Source: JAWPNA01 sp045402695
GTDB lineage: Bacteria; Acidobacteriota; Polarisedimenticolia; JACPZX01; DASXTC01
DNA: 7,879 nucleotides
Assembly (NCBI GenBank): GCA_045402695.1
Contig: JAWPNA010000044.1
Coordinates: 1-7,879, forward strand
Direction: 5' to 3'
Both the position numbers and the translations under genes were made by a program. Positions 1 to 6,486 of this stretch are shown here, piece by piece (positions within the stretch are counted from its first letter, which is position 1; the number at the start of each line of letters is the position of its first letter). The notes under the pieces were generated by a model, which was not told the origin of the DNA, ran no database searches, and was given only the letters and a program-made list of their open reading frames with translations.

Positions 1-1670
1 GCCGCCTCGGCGAGCACAAGGTGCTCGAACGCTTCGGCTGCCCTCCCTTGTTTCATGAGGAGAAGACCGAGGTTCCGGCGCGGAAGGGCCAGGCCGGCGT
101 CAAGACGGATCGCCTCGCGGTACTCGGCCTCCGCGCGCACCGTCTCCCCCTGGTCCGCGTAGACGACTCCCAGGTTGTTGCGGATCACGGCATTCTCCGG
201 AGAGGACGCCGACGCCCGCTCGTACCAAAGTGCCGCGGCCTTCATGTCTCCCCTCTTCTTGTATGCCTGCGCCATCATCCAGGCGTCGCGCGAGGTGTCG
301 AACTCGGTCCCGCCTGCGAACATCGCGAAGCCCAGCAGGCCGACGCAAGTCACCCGCAGCGAGGCCCGTCTTCGTGAGACCCTGGTCCGATACATGCGGC
401 CGAGGTCGATCAATCCACAGGCCGCAACCACGATGAGCGGCGGGATAGCAGGGATCCGATAACGATCGGTCACGAAGAAGGGAAGCACCGTTGCCATCGG
501 CACCACCACCAGCACGGCCAGAAGCGCCAGCGCCGGCCGGGTCAGCATCCCGCGCGGTCCCGGCGAAGCGAAACCGTACAGCCCCAGCGGCGCCACCAGG
601 CCGAAACACAGCGGCATAAGCCAGAGTGCGGGCGCGAGGGATCGCACGAAGGTGAAGTCGAGGTGATTGGGCACCTCTGCCGAGCTGACGAGGAGCCGGA
701 GCTTCCGGAGATAGAGTCGGGCGGTCTGCCCCGGATGATCGCGCAGGAACCTCAGCCCCTCGCGGAGGAAGAACGAGGAGGCCTCCACCGCGTCGAGACT
801 GCGGCCAGACATTCGCTCCGCCATCAGAAGGCTCGACTCCTCGAGGTCGGTGTGCCTCGCCGTGAACTCCGTGAGGCGCGCCGACCATGGCTCATCGAAG
901 GTGCCCCGGGCACCGTCATGGTTGCCGATGTAGAAGTTGATCCCCGTGCTGGTGGTCAACGGCACCCAGCGCCCCGAGGCCGCCTTGTTCAACCCGGCCA
1001 CGAGACCGGCGACGACCGCCCCGCCGGCCAGCAGCGCGGCGGCCGACTTCAGCCGCGTCCTCCGCGGGGCGAAGCAGAAGGCCCACACGGCGAGGGCCGG
1101 CACCAACGCGATCAGGTTGGGCCGATCGGAGGCTGCCAGACCGAGGCAGACTCCCGCCGCCGCGCACCGGATCGTCCGACGCCCATCTCCCCCCGGGCCG
1201 ATGGCCGTCAGGAGGATCCAGCATGAAACCATCGCGAAGAGGAGCGCCCACGAGATCATCAGGATGTCGGCTTCGAGGAAGGCCAGCGGTCCGTACAGCA
1301 AAGTCATCGCCGCCGAAATCAACCCCGCGGTCTCTCCCGTGGAGCCCGGCACGGCCGCCCTCGCCAGCCGGTACAGAACCCCGGCGAGAGCGCATCCCAA
1401 CCCCCCCTGGATCCGCCCGATCGGATACTGGTTCGGGCCGAAGAGAAGCAGCGAAGCGGCCAGGAGGTACGGATAGAGGATGCCGCCATAGAAGAACGGC
1501 CTGCGGGCGACCAGGTCTCCGGCAAGGATCTCTCTGGCGCGGTCCAGATACCGAGCCGAATCCCCCACCGGGTCCTGGAAGAACGGCAGCGCGGCGACCT
1601 GGTTCAGATACACGATCCGGACCAGGAATCCGATCAGCAGCAAGTAGAGGAGGAGGCGTCGGGCATTCAC
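1..1670 (-). CDS. GT39-like membrane glycosyltransferase with C-terminal TPR repeats (3' end cut by window)
   Basis: Probably a polytopic inner-membrane glycosyltransferase of the GT39/PMT/ArnT-like type (GT-C fold), which moves a sugar from a polyprenyl-phosphate donor to an acceptor outside the membrane; the acceptor is unknown. The visible 556 residues start with a hydrophobic helix (about 5-22). A loop follows with the acidic residue of GDSARYLDRA (D37), the usual place of the first catalytic Asp. Many membrane helices run to about 450. Family-like segments include FLEADILMISW (131-141), STGINFYIGNHDG (241-253) and TDRYRIPAIPP (401-411). From about 460 the chain becomes soluble and carries about three TPR units (about 460-492, 493-527, 528-556), the last cut by the window edge. 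The GTG start at 1670 is preferred: it begins the hydrophobic helix, no earlier in-frame start precedes it after the upstream stop, and GAGG lies about 12 nt upstream. The gene starts 30 nt after the OPT gene, so cotranscription is likely. The fold is fairly sure; acceptor and sugar are unknown. Confidence 0.82.
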   Translation of the reverse strand, partial: MNARRLLLYLLLIGFLVRIVYLNQVAALPFFQDPVGDSARYLDRAREILAGDLVARRPFFYGGILYPYLLAASLLLFGPNQYPIGRIQGGLGCALAGVLYRLARAAVPGSTGETAGLISAAMTLLYGPLAFLEADILMISWALLFAMVSCWILLTAIGPGGDGRRTIRCAAAGVCLGLAASDRPNLIALVPALAVWAFCFAPRRTRLKSAAALLAGGAVVAGLVAGLNKAASGRWVPLTTSTGINFYIGNHDGARGTFDEPWSARLTEFTARHTDLEESSLLMAERMSGRSLDAVEASSFFLREGLRFLRDHPGQTARLYLRKLRLLVSSAEVPNHLDFTFVRSLAPALWLMPLCFGLVAPLGLYGFASPGPRGMLTRPALALLAVLVVVPMATVLPFFVTDRYRIPAIPPLIVVAACGLIDLGRMYRTRVSRRRASLRVTCVGLLGFAMFAGGTEFDTSRDAWMMAQAYKKRGDMKAAALWYERASASSPENAVIRNNLGVVYADQGETVRAEAEYREAIRLDAGLALPRRNLGLLLMKQGRAAEAFEHLVLAEA

Positions 1671-1700
1671 GGCGCCGGCGTTCCTCGTGTGAGCCTCCGG

Positions 1701-3713
1701 TTATTCCCCTTCCATCGGAATCTCTTTCTTGGCCGCCTTCAGCAGGATCAGGCACATCGCCGCGAAGGCGGCCGCGGCCAGCAGGTCTCCCCACAGGCCG
1801 AGATTGTCGAGGAAGTGAAAGCGGTGGTTCAGGTTCACCCACTCTCCCAGGTTGGTATACCCAGGTCCCGTGAAGTCCACGTTGCTCAGGGTGGCAATCA
1901 GGATTCCGGCGATGGAGCCGCCTGCCACGAGCCCCGTGGCGTAAAGCATGCCGCTCGACAATTCCGATTCTTCGCTGCGGCCCTTCATCTTGTCGGCCGT
2001 GAGCTTCATCATTCCTCCGACCCAGATCGGGAATGTGGTGCTGATCGGCAGGTAGGCCCCGACAGCCCAGGCCAGCGGGCTGACGCTGCAGAGCTGCACC
2101 ACGACCGCGAGCGCCATCCCCACGAACACATATCCCCATGGCAGATTCTGCGCCAGAAGGCCCTTGATGAGCACTGCCATCAACGTCGCCTGCGGGGCGG
2201 GCAGTTTGTTCTCGCCGATTGGCCCGAAGGTCGAGTGGTGCAGCAGGTTCATCGTGAAGCCGACGGCGAACACCGAAACCAGCACGCCGATGATCAACCC
2301 GTATTGCTGGAGGCGCGGAGTCGCTCCGACGAGGTACCCCGTCTTGAGATCCTGCGAGGTGGCCCCCGCGTTGGCGGCCGCGATGCACACCACCGCGCCG
2401 ACGCAGACCGCCACGGTCTGGTAGGCGTCCCCCGACCAGCCGATGGCGAGGAAGATCAGGCAGGTGGCCATCAACGTGGCGATGGTCATGCCCGAGATGG
2501 GATTGGAGGAAGACCCGATGATGCCCACGATCCGAGACGACACCGTCACGAAGAAGAAGCCGAACACGACGATGAGGAGGCTCATCAACAGGCTCCCTGG
2601 AAACTCTCCGGGGAACATGGGAAGCACGGCGATGATGAGCGCGAGGACCAGGGACCCGCCCACCACGTAGGTGATGGGGATGTCCCTTTCGGTGCGCTTC
2701 ACCGCGCTCGCGTCGCTGCCTCGCGACGCTTTCAGATCCTTCAGGCTGTCCTTGAAGGAGGAGATGATCGTGGGCAGCGACTTGGCCAGGGTCATGATGC
2801 CGGCGGCGGCCACGGCCCCGGCTCCGATGAATCGGACGTAGGCGCGGTAGATCCAGTCCGCGTGCGAGTGGCCATCCATCCATGCCTGGGAGAATCCCAG
2901 GGCCATCAGGTCGTGCTTGATCTTCTCGTCGCTTACGAAGAGCGACAGCAGCGGGATCATCGCCAGCCACGACAGGACGCTGCCCGAGACCATGATGCCC
3001 CCGATGCGCGGGCCGATGATGTAGCCGACGCCAAGATACTCGGGGGTGATCTCCGACGAGAGGGTCGCGTCCGGATACGCGGAGCGGGGGCCGGACTGCA
3101 GTATCGGGGTGTCCTTCCACAGCCCAAGCACGTTGTTCAGCAACTTGTAGCCCAGCGCCACCCACACGCCACCGAACACCATCTTCGCGAGGCTCCCCCC
3201 CTTCTCTCCGGCAACCAGCACCTCGGCGCAGGCCGTGCCCTCCGGGTAGGGAAGGTTGCCATGTTCCTTGACGATCAGGGAACGCCGCAGCGGGATCATG
3301 AAGAGGACGCCAAGAATCCCGCCGATGGAGGAAAGGATCAGGATGGGCGTGTACTTGAAAAACTCCTCGCCGCCGTAGAGGAACAGGAAGGCGGGGATCG
3401 TGAACGCGACTCCCGCGGCGATCGATTCTCCCGCGGAGCCGATCGTTTGCACGATGTTGTTCTCGAGAATCGAGGACTTGCCGACCTTCTTGAAAACGGC
3501 AATCGCCAGCACCGCAATGGGGATGGAGGCCGAAACCGTGAGGCCCGCTCTCAGCGCCAGGTAGACCGTCGCCGCGCCGAAGATGATCCCGAAGATGCTG
3601 CCGAGAAGAATCGCCTTGAACGTGAATTCCGGGAGGATGGACTGATCGGGGACGTACGGCTTGAAGGAGCCCGGCTCGTTCTGTCCGGCCGCCGGTGACG
3701 CGGTGGTCTTCAT
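1701..3713 (-). CDS. OPT-family oligopeptide transporter
   Basis: A 670-residue secondary transporter of the OPT superfamily, closest by eye to the bacterial 'putative oligopeptide transporter' branch (TIGR00733 type). The family imports oligopeptides or metal-chelate and siderophore-like compounds with protons; the actual substrate cannot be read from the sequence. It is hydrophobic almost throughout, with roughly 14-16 potential membrane segments, and full length for the family. Conserved family segments are visible: NIVQTIGSAGESIAAG (86-101), PYPEGTACAE (155-164), SSSNPISGMT (401-410), the block at 448-470 with NAGATSQDLKTGY and the GATPRLQQ end, LPAPQATLMAVL (504-515) and YLPISTTFPIWVGG (554-567). 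The ATG at 3713 has a G-rich Shine-Dalgarno (AGGGGGGG, 5 nt before the start). A 70-nt gap with a good promoter separates it from the thioredoxin-like gene upstream; the glycosyltransferase gene follows after 30 nt. No frameshift is seen. Family assignment is very sure, substrate is not. Confidence 0.95.
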   Translation of the reverse strand: MKTTASPAAGQNEPGSFKPYVPDQSILPEFTFKAILLGSIFGIIFGAATVYLALRAGLTVSASIPIAVLAIAVFKKVGKSSILENNIVQTIGSAGESIAAGVAFTIPAFLFLYGGEEFFKYTPILILSSIGGILGVLFMIPLRRSLIVKEHGNLPYPEGTACAEVLVAGEKGGSLAKMVFGGVWVALGYKLLNNVLGLWKDTPILQSGPRSAYPDATLSSEITPEYLGVGYIIGPRIGGIMVSGSVLSWLAMIPLLSLFVSDEKIKHDLMALGFSQAWMDGHSHADWIYRAYVRFIGAGAVAAAGIMTLAKSLPTIISSFKDSLKDLKASRGSDASAVKRTERDIPITYVVGGSLVLALIIAVLPMFPGEFPGSLLMSLLIVVFGFFFVTVSSRIVGIIGSSSNPISGMTIATLMATCLIFLAIGWSGDAYQTVAVCVGAVVCIAAANAGATSQDLKTGYLVGATPRLQQYGLIIGVLVSVFAVGFTMNLLHHSTFGPIGENKLPAPQATLMAVLIKGLLAQNLPWGYVFVGMALAVVVQLCSVSPLAWAVGAYLPISTTFPIWVGGMMKLTADKMKGRSEESELSSGMLYATGLVAGGSIAGILIATLSNVDFTGPGYTNLGEWVNLNHRFHFLDNLGLWGDLLAAAAFAAMCLILLKAAKKEIPMEGE

Positions 3714-3754
3714 AAGAGCCCCCCCTGAGATGGCCGCCGCCTCGGCGGCACCTC

Positions 3755-3782
3755 ATTATATGCGGCGGCAGGGGGAGGTCAA
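3755..3782 (-). promoter_or_regulatory. sigma70-type promoter for the OPT gene
   Basis: Read on the minus strand, the gap before the OPT gene holds TTGACC (3782-3777), a 16-nt spacer and a perfect TATAAT (3760-3755). That is 11 of 12 consensus bases with near-ideal spacing, unusual in such GC-rich DNA. The -35 box begins just 1 nt past the stop codon of the upstream thioredoxin-like gene. Transcription would start near 3748, giving a leader of about 35 nt. The first transcribed bases can fold into a short GCCGC/GCGGC hairpin (3736-3749). The promoter would allow the OPT and glycosyltransferase genes to be expressed apart from the redox genes. This is judged from sequence only. Confidence 0.7.
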
Positions 3783-3783
3783 A

Positions 3784-4647
3784 TCACTTGTGCGCCATCC
3801 GCAGCACGTCGCACACCGCCTGCTCGACGGAGGCCGCGCCCTCCGCCTCGGGCCGAGGCAGGCGCCCGAACTCCTTGCCGTCCTTCGAGAAGATGAAGGT
3901 CGGAATCATCTTCACATCTCGAGCCCGTGCCGGCTCGTAGTTGCCAAATGGATTCGGCACGCCGGTGTAGGAGATGATCAGGTTGGGATTGTCCGCCACC
4001 TCGATCGATTTCATGAACTTGGGGACGACCTCCTTGCAGTGGGGGCACCAGGTGCCGAAGTAGACCTCTATGGTCACATGGTCCTTGCAGGATCGCAGGA
4101 AGGAGAGTTCCTTCGGGTCGGGGGTGTAGTCATCTATCGCCTTCTTGTACTGGGGCGTGTGCCGGAGCACCTCGTCGCGCGTTATCGGCCCTACCAGGGG
4201 CAACTTGGGGAGGATCTTGAGCCGCTGGTTGCCCAGGAACAGGATTACCTCGCCCTTGACGGTGTCCACGGTGTAGGCGGAGGTGGGAGCGCCCATTTCG
4301 GCGCCCGGGCTCAGCCGCGCGGTGTCGGTCTGCTCGTCAATGAACACTTTCAACGCGTCGATCGTGGTGACCTGCTTGGAGGCATCCCTCTTCATGATGG
4401 CCGCCCGGGCGAGCCCCGGTGTCTGGATCAGTAGTCTCGTGCTGCCCTGCTCGGCGTAGAAACGAGCCTCGGGCGCAGCCTTGCCATCCACTTCCAGGGC
4501 AAAGTCGTACTTCGGCAGCCACGCCGGTTCAGCCGGAGGCGAGCCCGCGGCCTGCCGCGCCGGCACCGGCCTGCCTCCCGCGAGCAACGCCACGATGAGC
4601 AGCACGGACGTGCGCGCGAAATCATGCATGGGTCGTCGGCGATTCAT
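3784..4647 (-). CDS. Exported thioredoxin-fold protein with CPHC active site (second of a tandem pair)
   Basis: Likely an envelope-located thiol-disulfide oxidoreductase. From the chosen start it has 287 residues. A basic N-terminus (MNRRRP) and a hydrophobic stretch TSVLLIVALLAGG (13-25) form a probable signal peptide, with possible cleavage after VPA (about residue 30). A domain of about 130 residues that I do not recognise follows, then a thioredoxin fold with VYFGTWCPHCKEVVP (active-site C201 and C204) and a cis-Pro loop IPTFI (P249). A third cysteine, C187 in LRSCKDH, sits 14 residues before the first active-site Cys. CPHC is the DsbA-type dipeptide, tending towards oxidising potential, but direction cannot be read from sequence. 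The protein aligns along its whole length with the next gene upstream, so the two look like a tandem duplication. Start: ATG 4647 has a good Shine-Dalgarno (AGGA, 6 nt away). An in-frame ATG at 4668, in an ATGA overlap with the upstream stop, would add 7 residues. Confidence 0.88.
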   Translation of the reverse strand: MNRRRPMHDFARTSVLLIVALLAGGRPVPARQAAGSPPAEPAWLPKYDFALEVDGKAAPEARFYAEQGSTRLLIQTPGLARAAIMKRDASKQVTTIDALKVFIDEQTDTARLSPGAEMGAPTSAYTVDTVKGEVILFLGNQRLKILPKLPLVGPITRDEVLRHTPQYKKAIDDYTPDPKELSFLRSCKDHVTIEVYFGTWCPHCKEVVPKFMKSIEVADNPNLIISYTGVPNPFGNYEPARARDVKMIPTFIFSKDGKEFGRLPRPEAEGAASVEQAVCDVLRMAHK

Positions 4648-4653
4648 CGAGGT

Positions 4654-4660
4654 TCCTCTC
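4654..4660 (-). promoter_or_regulatory. Ribosome binding site favouring the start at 4647
   Basis: On the minus strand GAGAGGA lies 6 nt before the ATG at 4647, which is ideal spacing. The competing ATG at 4668 has only an AGG about 3 nt away, which is too close, but it overlaps the preceding stop as ATGA and could be reached by translational coupling. The shorter form also leaves a more ordinary signal-peptide n-region. Confidence 0.55.
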
Positions 4661-4664
4661 TTGA

Positions 4665-5510
4665 TCATCGACCTCTCAGCCGCGTATTCGCCTCCAGAAC
4701 CTTCGCCAGCTCGTGCTCCACGCTGCTTCCGGATGGAATCGTGCTGATCCTGCCGATCTCACGCTCCCCATCATAGACGATGAACGTCGGAACTCCAGTG
4801 ACGTTCTTCTCCTTGGCAGGTCCATAGTCCCTGAAAGGGGGCATGGGCACTCCGGTATAGACAAGCTGGATGTTTGCGTTGGAGGCCGCCGCGATGCTCT
4901 TCACCATCCTGGGGACAGTCTCCCGGCAGTGCGGACACCACGAGCCGAAGAACACCTCCACCTTCACGGGGAAATCGCACGCGCGAAGGTTGGCCAGGTC
5001 GGCCGGAGCCGGATCGTACTCGTCCATCCCCTTCCTGTAGGCGGGAAGCTGGGACAGGATCGCGTCGAGCGTTGTGGATCCCACCATAGGAGGTCGCCGG
5101 CCGACCTTGATCCTCCTCCCGTCCAGGAAAAAAATGACACCCGCCGGGTCGGTCGTGTACGGGAGCGCGGGGCCATGGATCAACTCGTCCTTGATCCGCA
5201 CCTCGTCGGGCCCCGTGCCGGGCAGCACCGATTCGGGATCCACCACCAGGATCTCATGCTCCCCTGTCTCGATCACCAGTGGCTGCTTGAACTCGGGTGC
5301 GATGACCACGATGCCGGGACGTCCGGCGGCAGAAAAGAGCCGCGCATCCTTGGACAGCCTCCCATTGATCTCCACCTGGTACTCGAAGTTCTCCGACCAG
5401 GTCCTCCCGCCCTCGGACGTGTCCTGTGCGAACGTCAGGCACGTCCATGCCACCAAGGCCGCTGCAGCCGGCGCCAACGCACGTGGTCTGGAGGTGGAAT
5501 GGCTCGTCAT
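4665..5510 (-). CDS. Exported thioredoxin-fold protein with CPHC active site (first of a tandem pair)
   Basis: A 281-residue homolog of the following gene and likewise a probable envelope thiol-disulfide oxidoreductase. The N-terminus (basic residues, then ALAPAAAALVAWTCLTFA) reads as a Sec signal peptide with likely cleavage after TFA at about residue 28. C24 is not in a proper lipobox. Residues about 38-175 form the same unrecognised N-terminal domain as in the paralog. The thioredoxin domain follows: VFFGSWCPHCRETVP (active-site C192 and C195), YTGVP (218-222) and the cis-Pro loop GVPTFI (P241). A third cysteine, C178 in LRACDF, sits 14 residues before the CPHC, as in the paralog. The two proteins are clearly diverged, most in the N-terminal domain, so they may have different targets or act in series. 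The ATG at 5510 lies 7 nt after the MauE-like gene and has only a weak ribosome site (AAGG about 2 nt away), so coupling to the upstream gene is likely. Its stop overlaps an ATG in frame with the next gene. Confidence 0.9.
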   Translation of the reverse strand: MTSHSTSRPRALAPAAAALVAWTCLTFAQDTSEGGRTWSENFEYQVEINGRLSKDARLFSAAGRPGIVVIAPEFKQPLVIETGEHEILVVDPESVLPGTGPDEVRIKDELIHGPALPYTTDPAGVIFFLDGRRIKVGRRPPMVGSTTLDAILSQLPAYRKGMDEYDPAPADLANLRACDFPVKVEVFFGSWCPHCRETVPRMVKSIAAASNANIQLVYTGVPMPPFRDYGPAKEKNVTGVPTFIVYDGEREIGRISTIPSGSSVEHELAKVLEANTRLRGR

Positions 5511-5517
5511 CGCCTTG

Positions 5518-6486
5518 TCATCTCACGACCGCCCGGACCTCACTCGCATCGATCCGTCCGGTCCAGGTCGCGATCACCGCGCCCTCTCTCAGCGCGAAGA
5601 ACCGTGGACGGCGGCGGTAGAGCTGCTTGAGGTCGGTGGGGGCGACGTAGTGCAGCGGGAAGGCCGGCCCGAGGTTCCAGAAGAACTGGTTGTACGCTTC
5701 CTCTCCGTCGTCGTAGAGGCCAACGACCGACGTGCCCTCCGCCGCCAGAGCGTTGAGCGAGGGCAGCGCGCCGGCGCTCGCCTCATCCGTCATGCCCATC
5801 ACCGCCACGACGTGCGTCCCCTTGGACAGCGCCACATCCGGCAGTGTCACACCCAGCGCCTCCCACGTCACGCCAGGCCTCAATGCGGTGGCGACGTTGT
5901 CGATCGGCAGGTGCGGCGAGGCCGCCACGAAAGCGCTCGCGGAAAGCAGGACGGCGCCGACCGTTACGGCCTTCCAGCGCCTGGGCGAACGCGGGCCCGT
6001 CGCGCGGTCCTGCCTTCTCCGTGCGATGAGGCCGAGCAGCCCGGCGGCCAGAAACCCGAGATCTTCCACAATCGTCTGCGCCGGCGTGCGATGCACGTTG
6101 CGGCCGAAGCAGCCGCACCCTTCGAGCGGCTGGTCGGTGGCGATTGCGAAGCCGACGGCCCCGATGAACATGATCATCAGACATGCCGCCGCCGGGAAGC
6201 CCAGGAAACCGCGGTAGTCTAGCAAAAGGGCGGCTCCCACGGCCAATTCGAGAGGGATCAACGTGTAGGCGAACACCGTCGCGACGGTCCCCTGCAGGAG
6301 GCCGTAGCGCACCACTTCCGCTCCGAACCCCTGAGGATCGAGAGCTTTGAGGGTGCCCGAGGCGAGATACACGAACGCCAACACCAGACGGCAGAGATGG
6401 TAGAGCACGAACCAGAGCCACGGCGCGCGCGCCTCGCGCCGCGCCGGCGCCTCTCCATCCGGATCCACCTGCCGCGCCCTCGCCAT
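5518..6486 (-). CDS. MauE/DoxX-like membrane protein with C-terminal thioredoxin-like domain
   Basis: A 322-residue inner-membrane protein. After a charged cytosolic N-terminus (1-22), about four hydrophobic segments (about 24-44, 68-90, 95-117, 142-156) carry the MauE/DoxX-type pattern: LAFVYLASGTLKALDP (36-51) early on and GCGCFG (123-128, cysteines C124 and C126) after the third segment. A further hydrophobic stretch (171-190) leads to a soluble domain (about 205-322) resembling a thioredoxin fold: a beta strand THVVAVMGM, QFFWNLGPAFPLHY (267-280), and a cis-Pro-like RRPRFFALREG (P294). No CxxC occurs in that domain. MauE is needed with the thioredoxin-like MauD to mature methylamine dehydrogenase, and related proteins are thought to pass electrons to periplasmic thioredoxins; that role is inferred here from the two CPHC proteins encoded directly downstream. 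The architecture also recalls Bacteroidota DoxX proteins with a similar C-terminal domain. The ATG directly follows the upstream TAG and has no clear Shine-Dalgarno, so coupled translation is likely. A GTG at codon 7 is a weaker alternative. Confidence 0.85.
   Translation of the reverse strand: MARARQVDPDGEAPARREARAPWLWFVLYHLCRLVLAFVYLASGTLKALDPQGFGAEVVRYGLLQGTVATVFAYTLIPLELAVGAALLLDYRGFLGFPAAACLMIMFIGAVGFAIATDQPLEGCGCFGRNVHRTPAQTIVEDLGFLAAGLLGLIARRRQDRATGPRSPRRWKAVTVGAVLLSASAFVAASPHLPIDNVATALRPGVTWEALGVTLPDVALSKGTHVVAVMGMTDEASAGALPSLNALAAEGTSVVGLYDDGEEAYNQFFWNLGPAFPLHYVAPTDLKQLYRRRPRFFALREGAVIATWTGRIDASEVRAVVR

Noticed and set aside
100..888. A 262-codon minus-strand frame
   Set aside because: Low-complexity Arg/Gly/Pro/Ala shadow; the neighbouring frame reads as membrane helices followed by TPRs without a stop from 1670 to the window edge.
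1689..3698. A 669-codon plus-strand open frame antisense to the OPT gene
   Set aside because: Composition is dominated by Arg, His, Asp and Gly with no hydrophobic or family pattern; the opposite strand encodes a full OPT transporter with conserved motifs.
3736..3749. GCCGCC-TC-GGCGGC inverted repeat as a terminator of the thioredoxin-like gene
   Set aside because: The stem is short and no U-tract follows on the minus strand; it lies in the predicted leader of the OPT mRNA instead.
916..3756. A 946-codon open minus-strand frame spanning the OPT gene and half of the glycosyltransferase gene
   Set aside because: It is extremely rich in Arg, Gly and Pro, shows no family motif, and runs in another frame across two recognisable genes. 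Long stop-free shadow frames are common in GC-rich DNA.
4665..5510. C24 of the first thioredoxin-like protein as a lipoprotein cysteine
   Set aside because: The residues before it (A-W-T) do not fit a lipobox; signal peptidase I cleavage after TFA is more likely.
5074..6222. A 382-codon plus-strand open frame over the MauE-like and first thioredoxin-like genes
   Set aside because: No motif, odd composition, and antisense to genes with clear active-site motifs and coupled starts.
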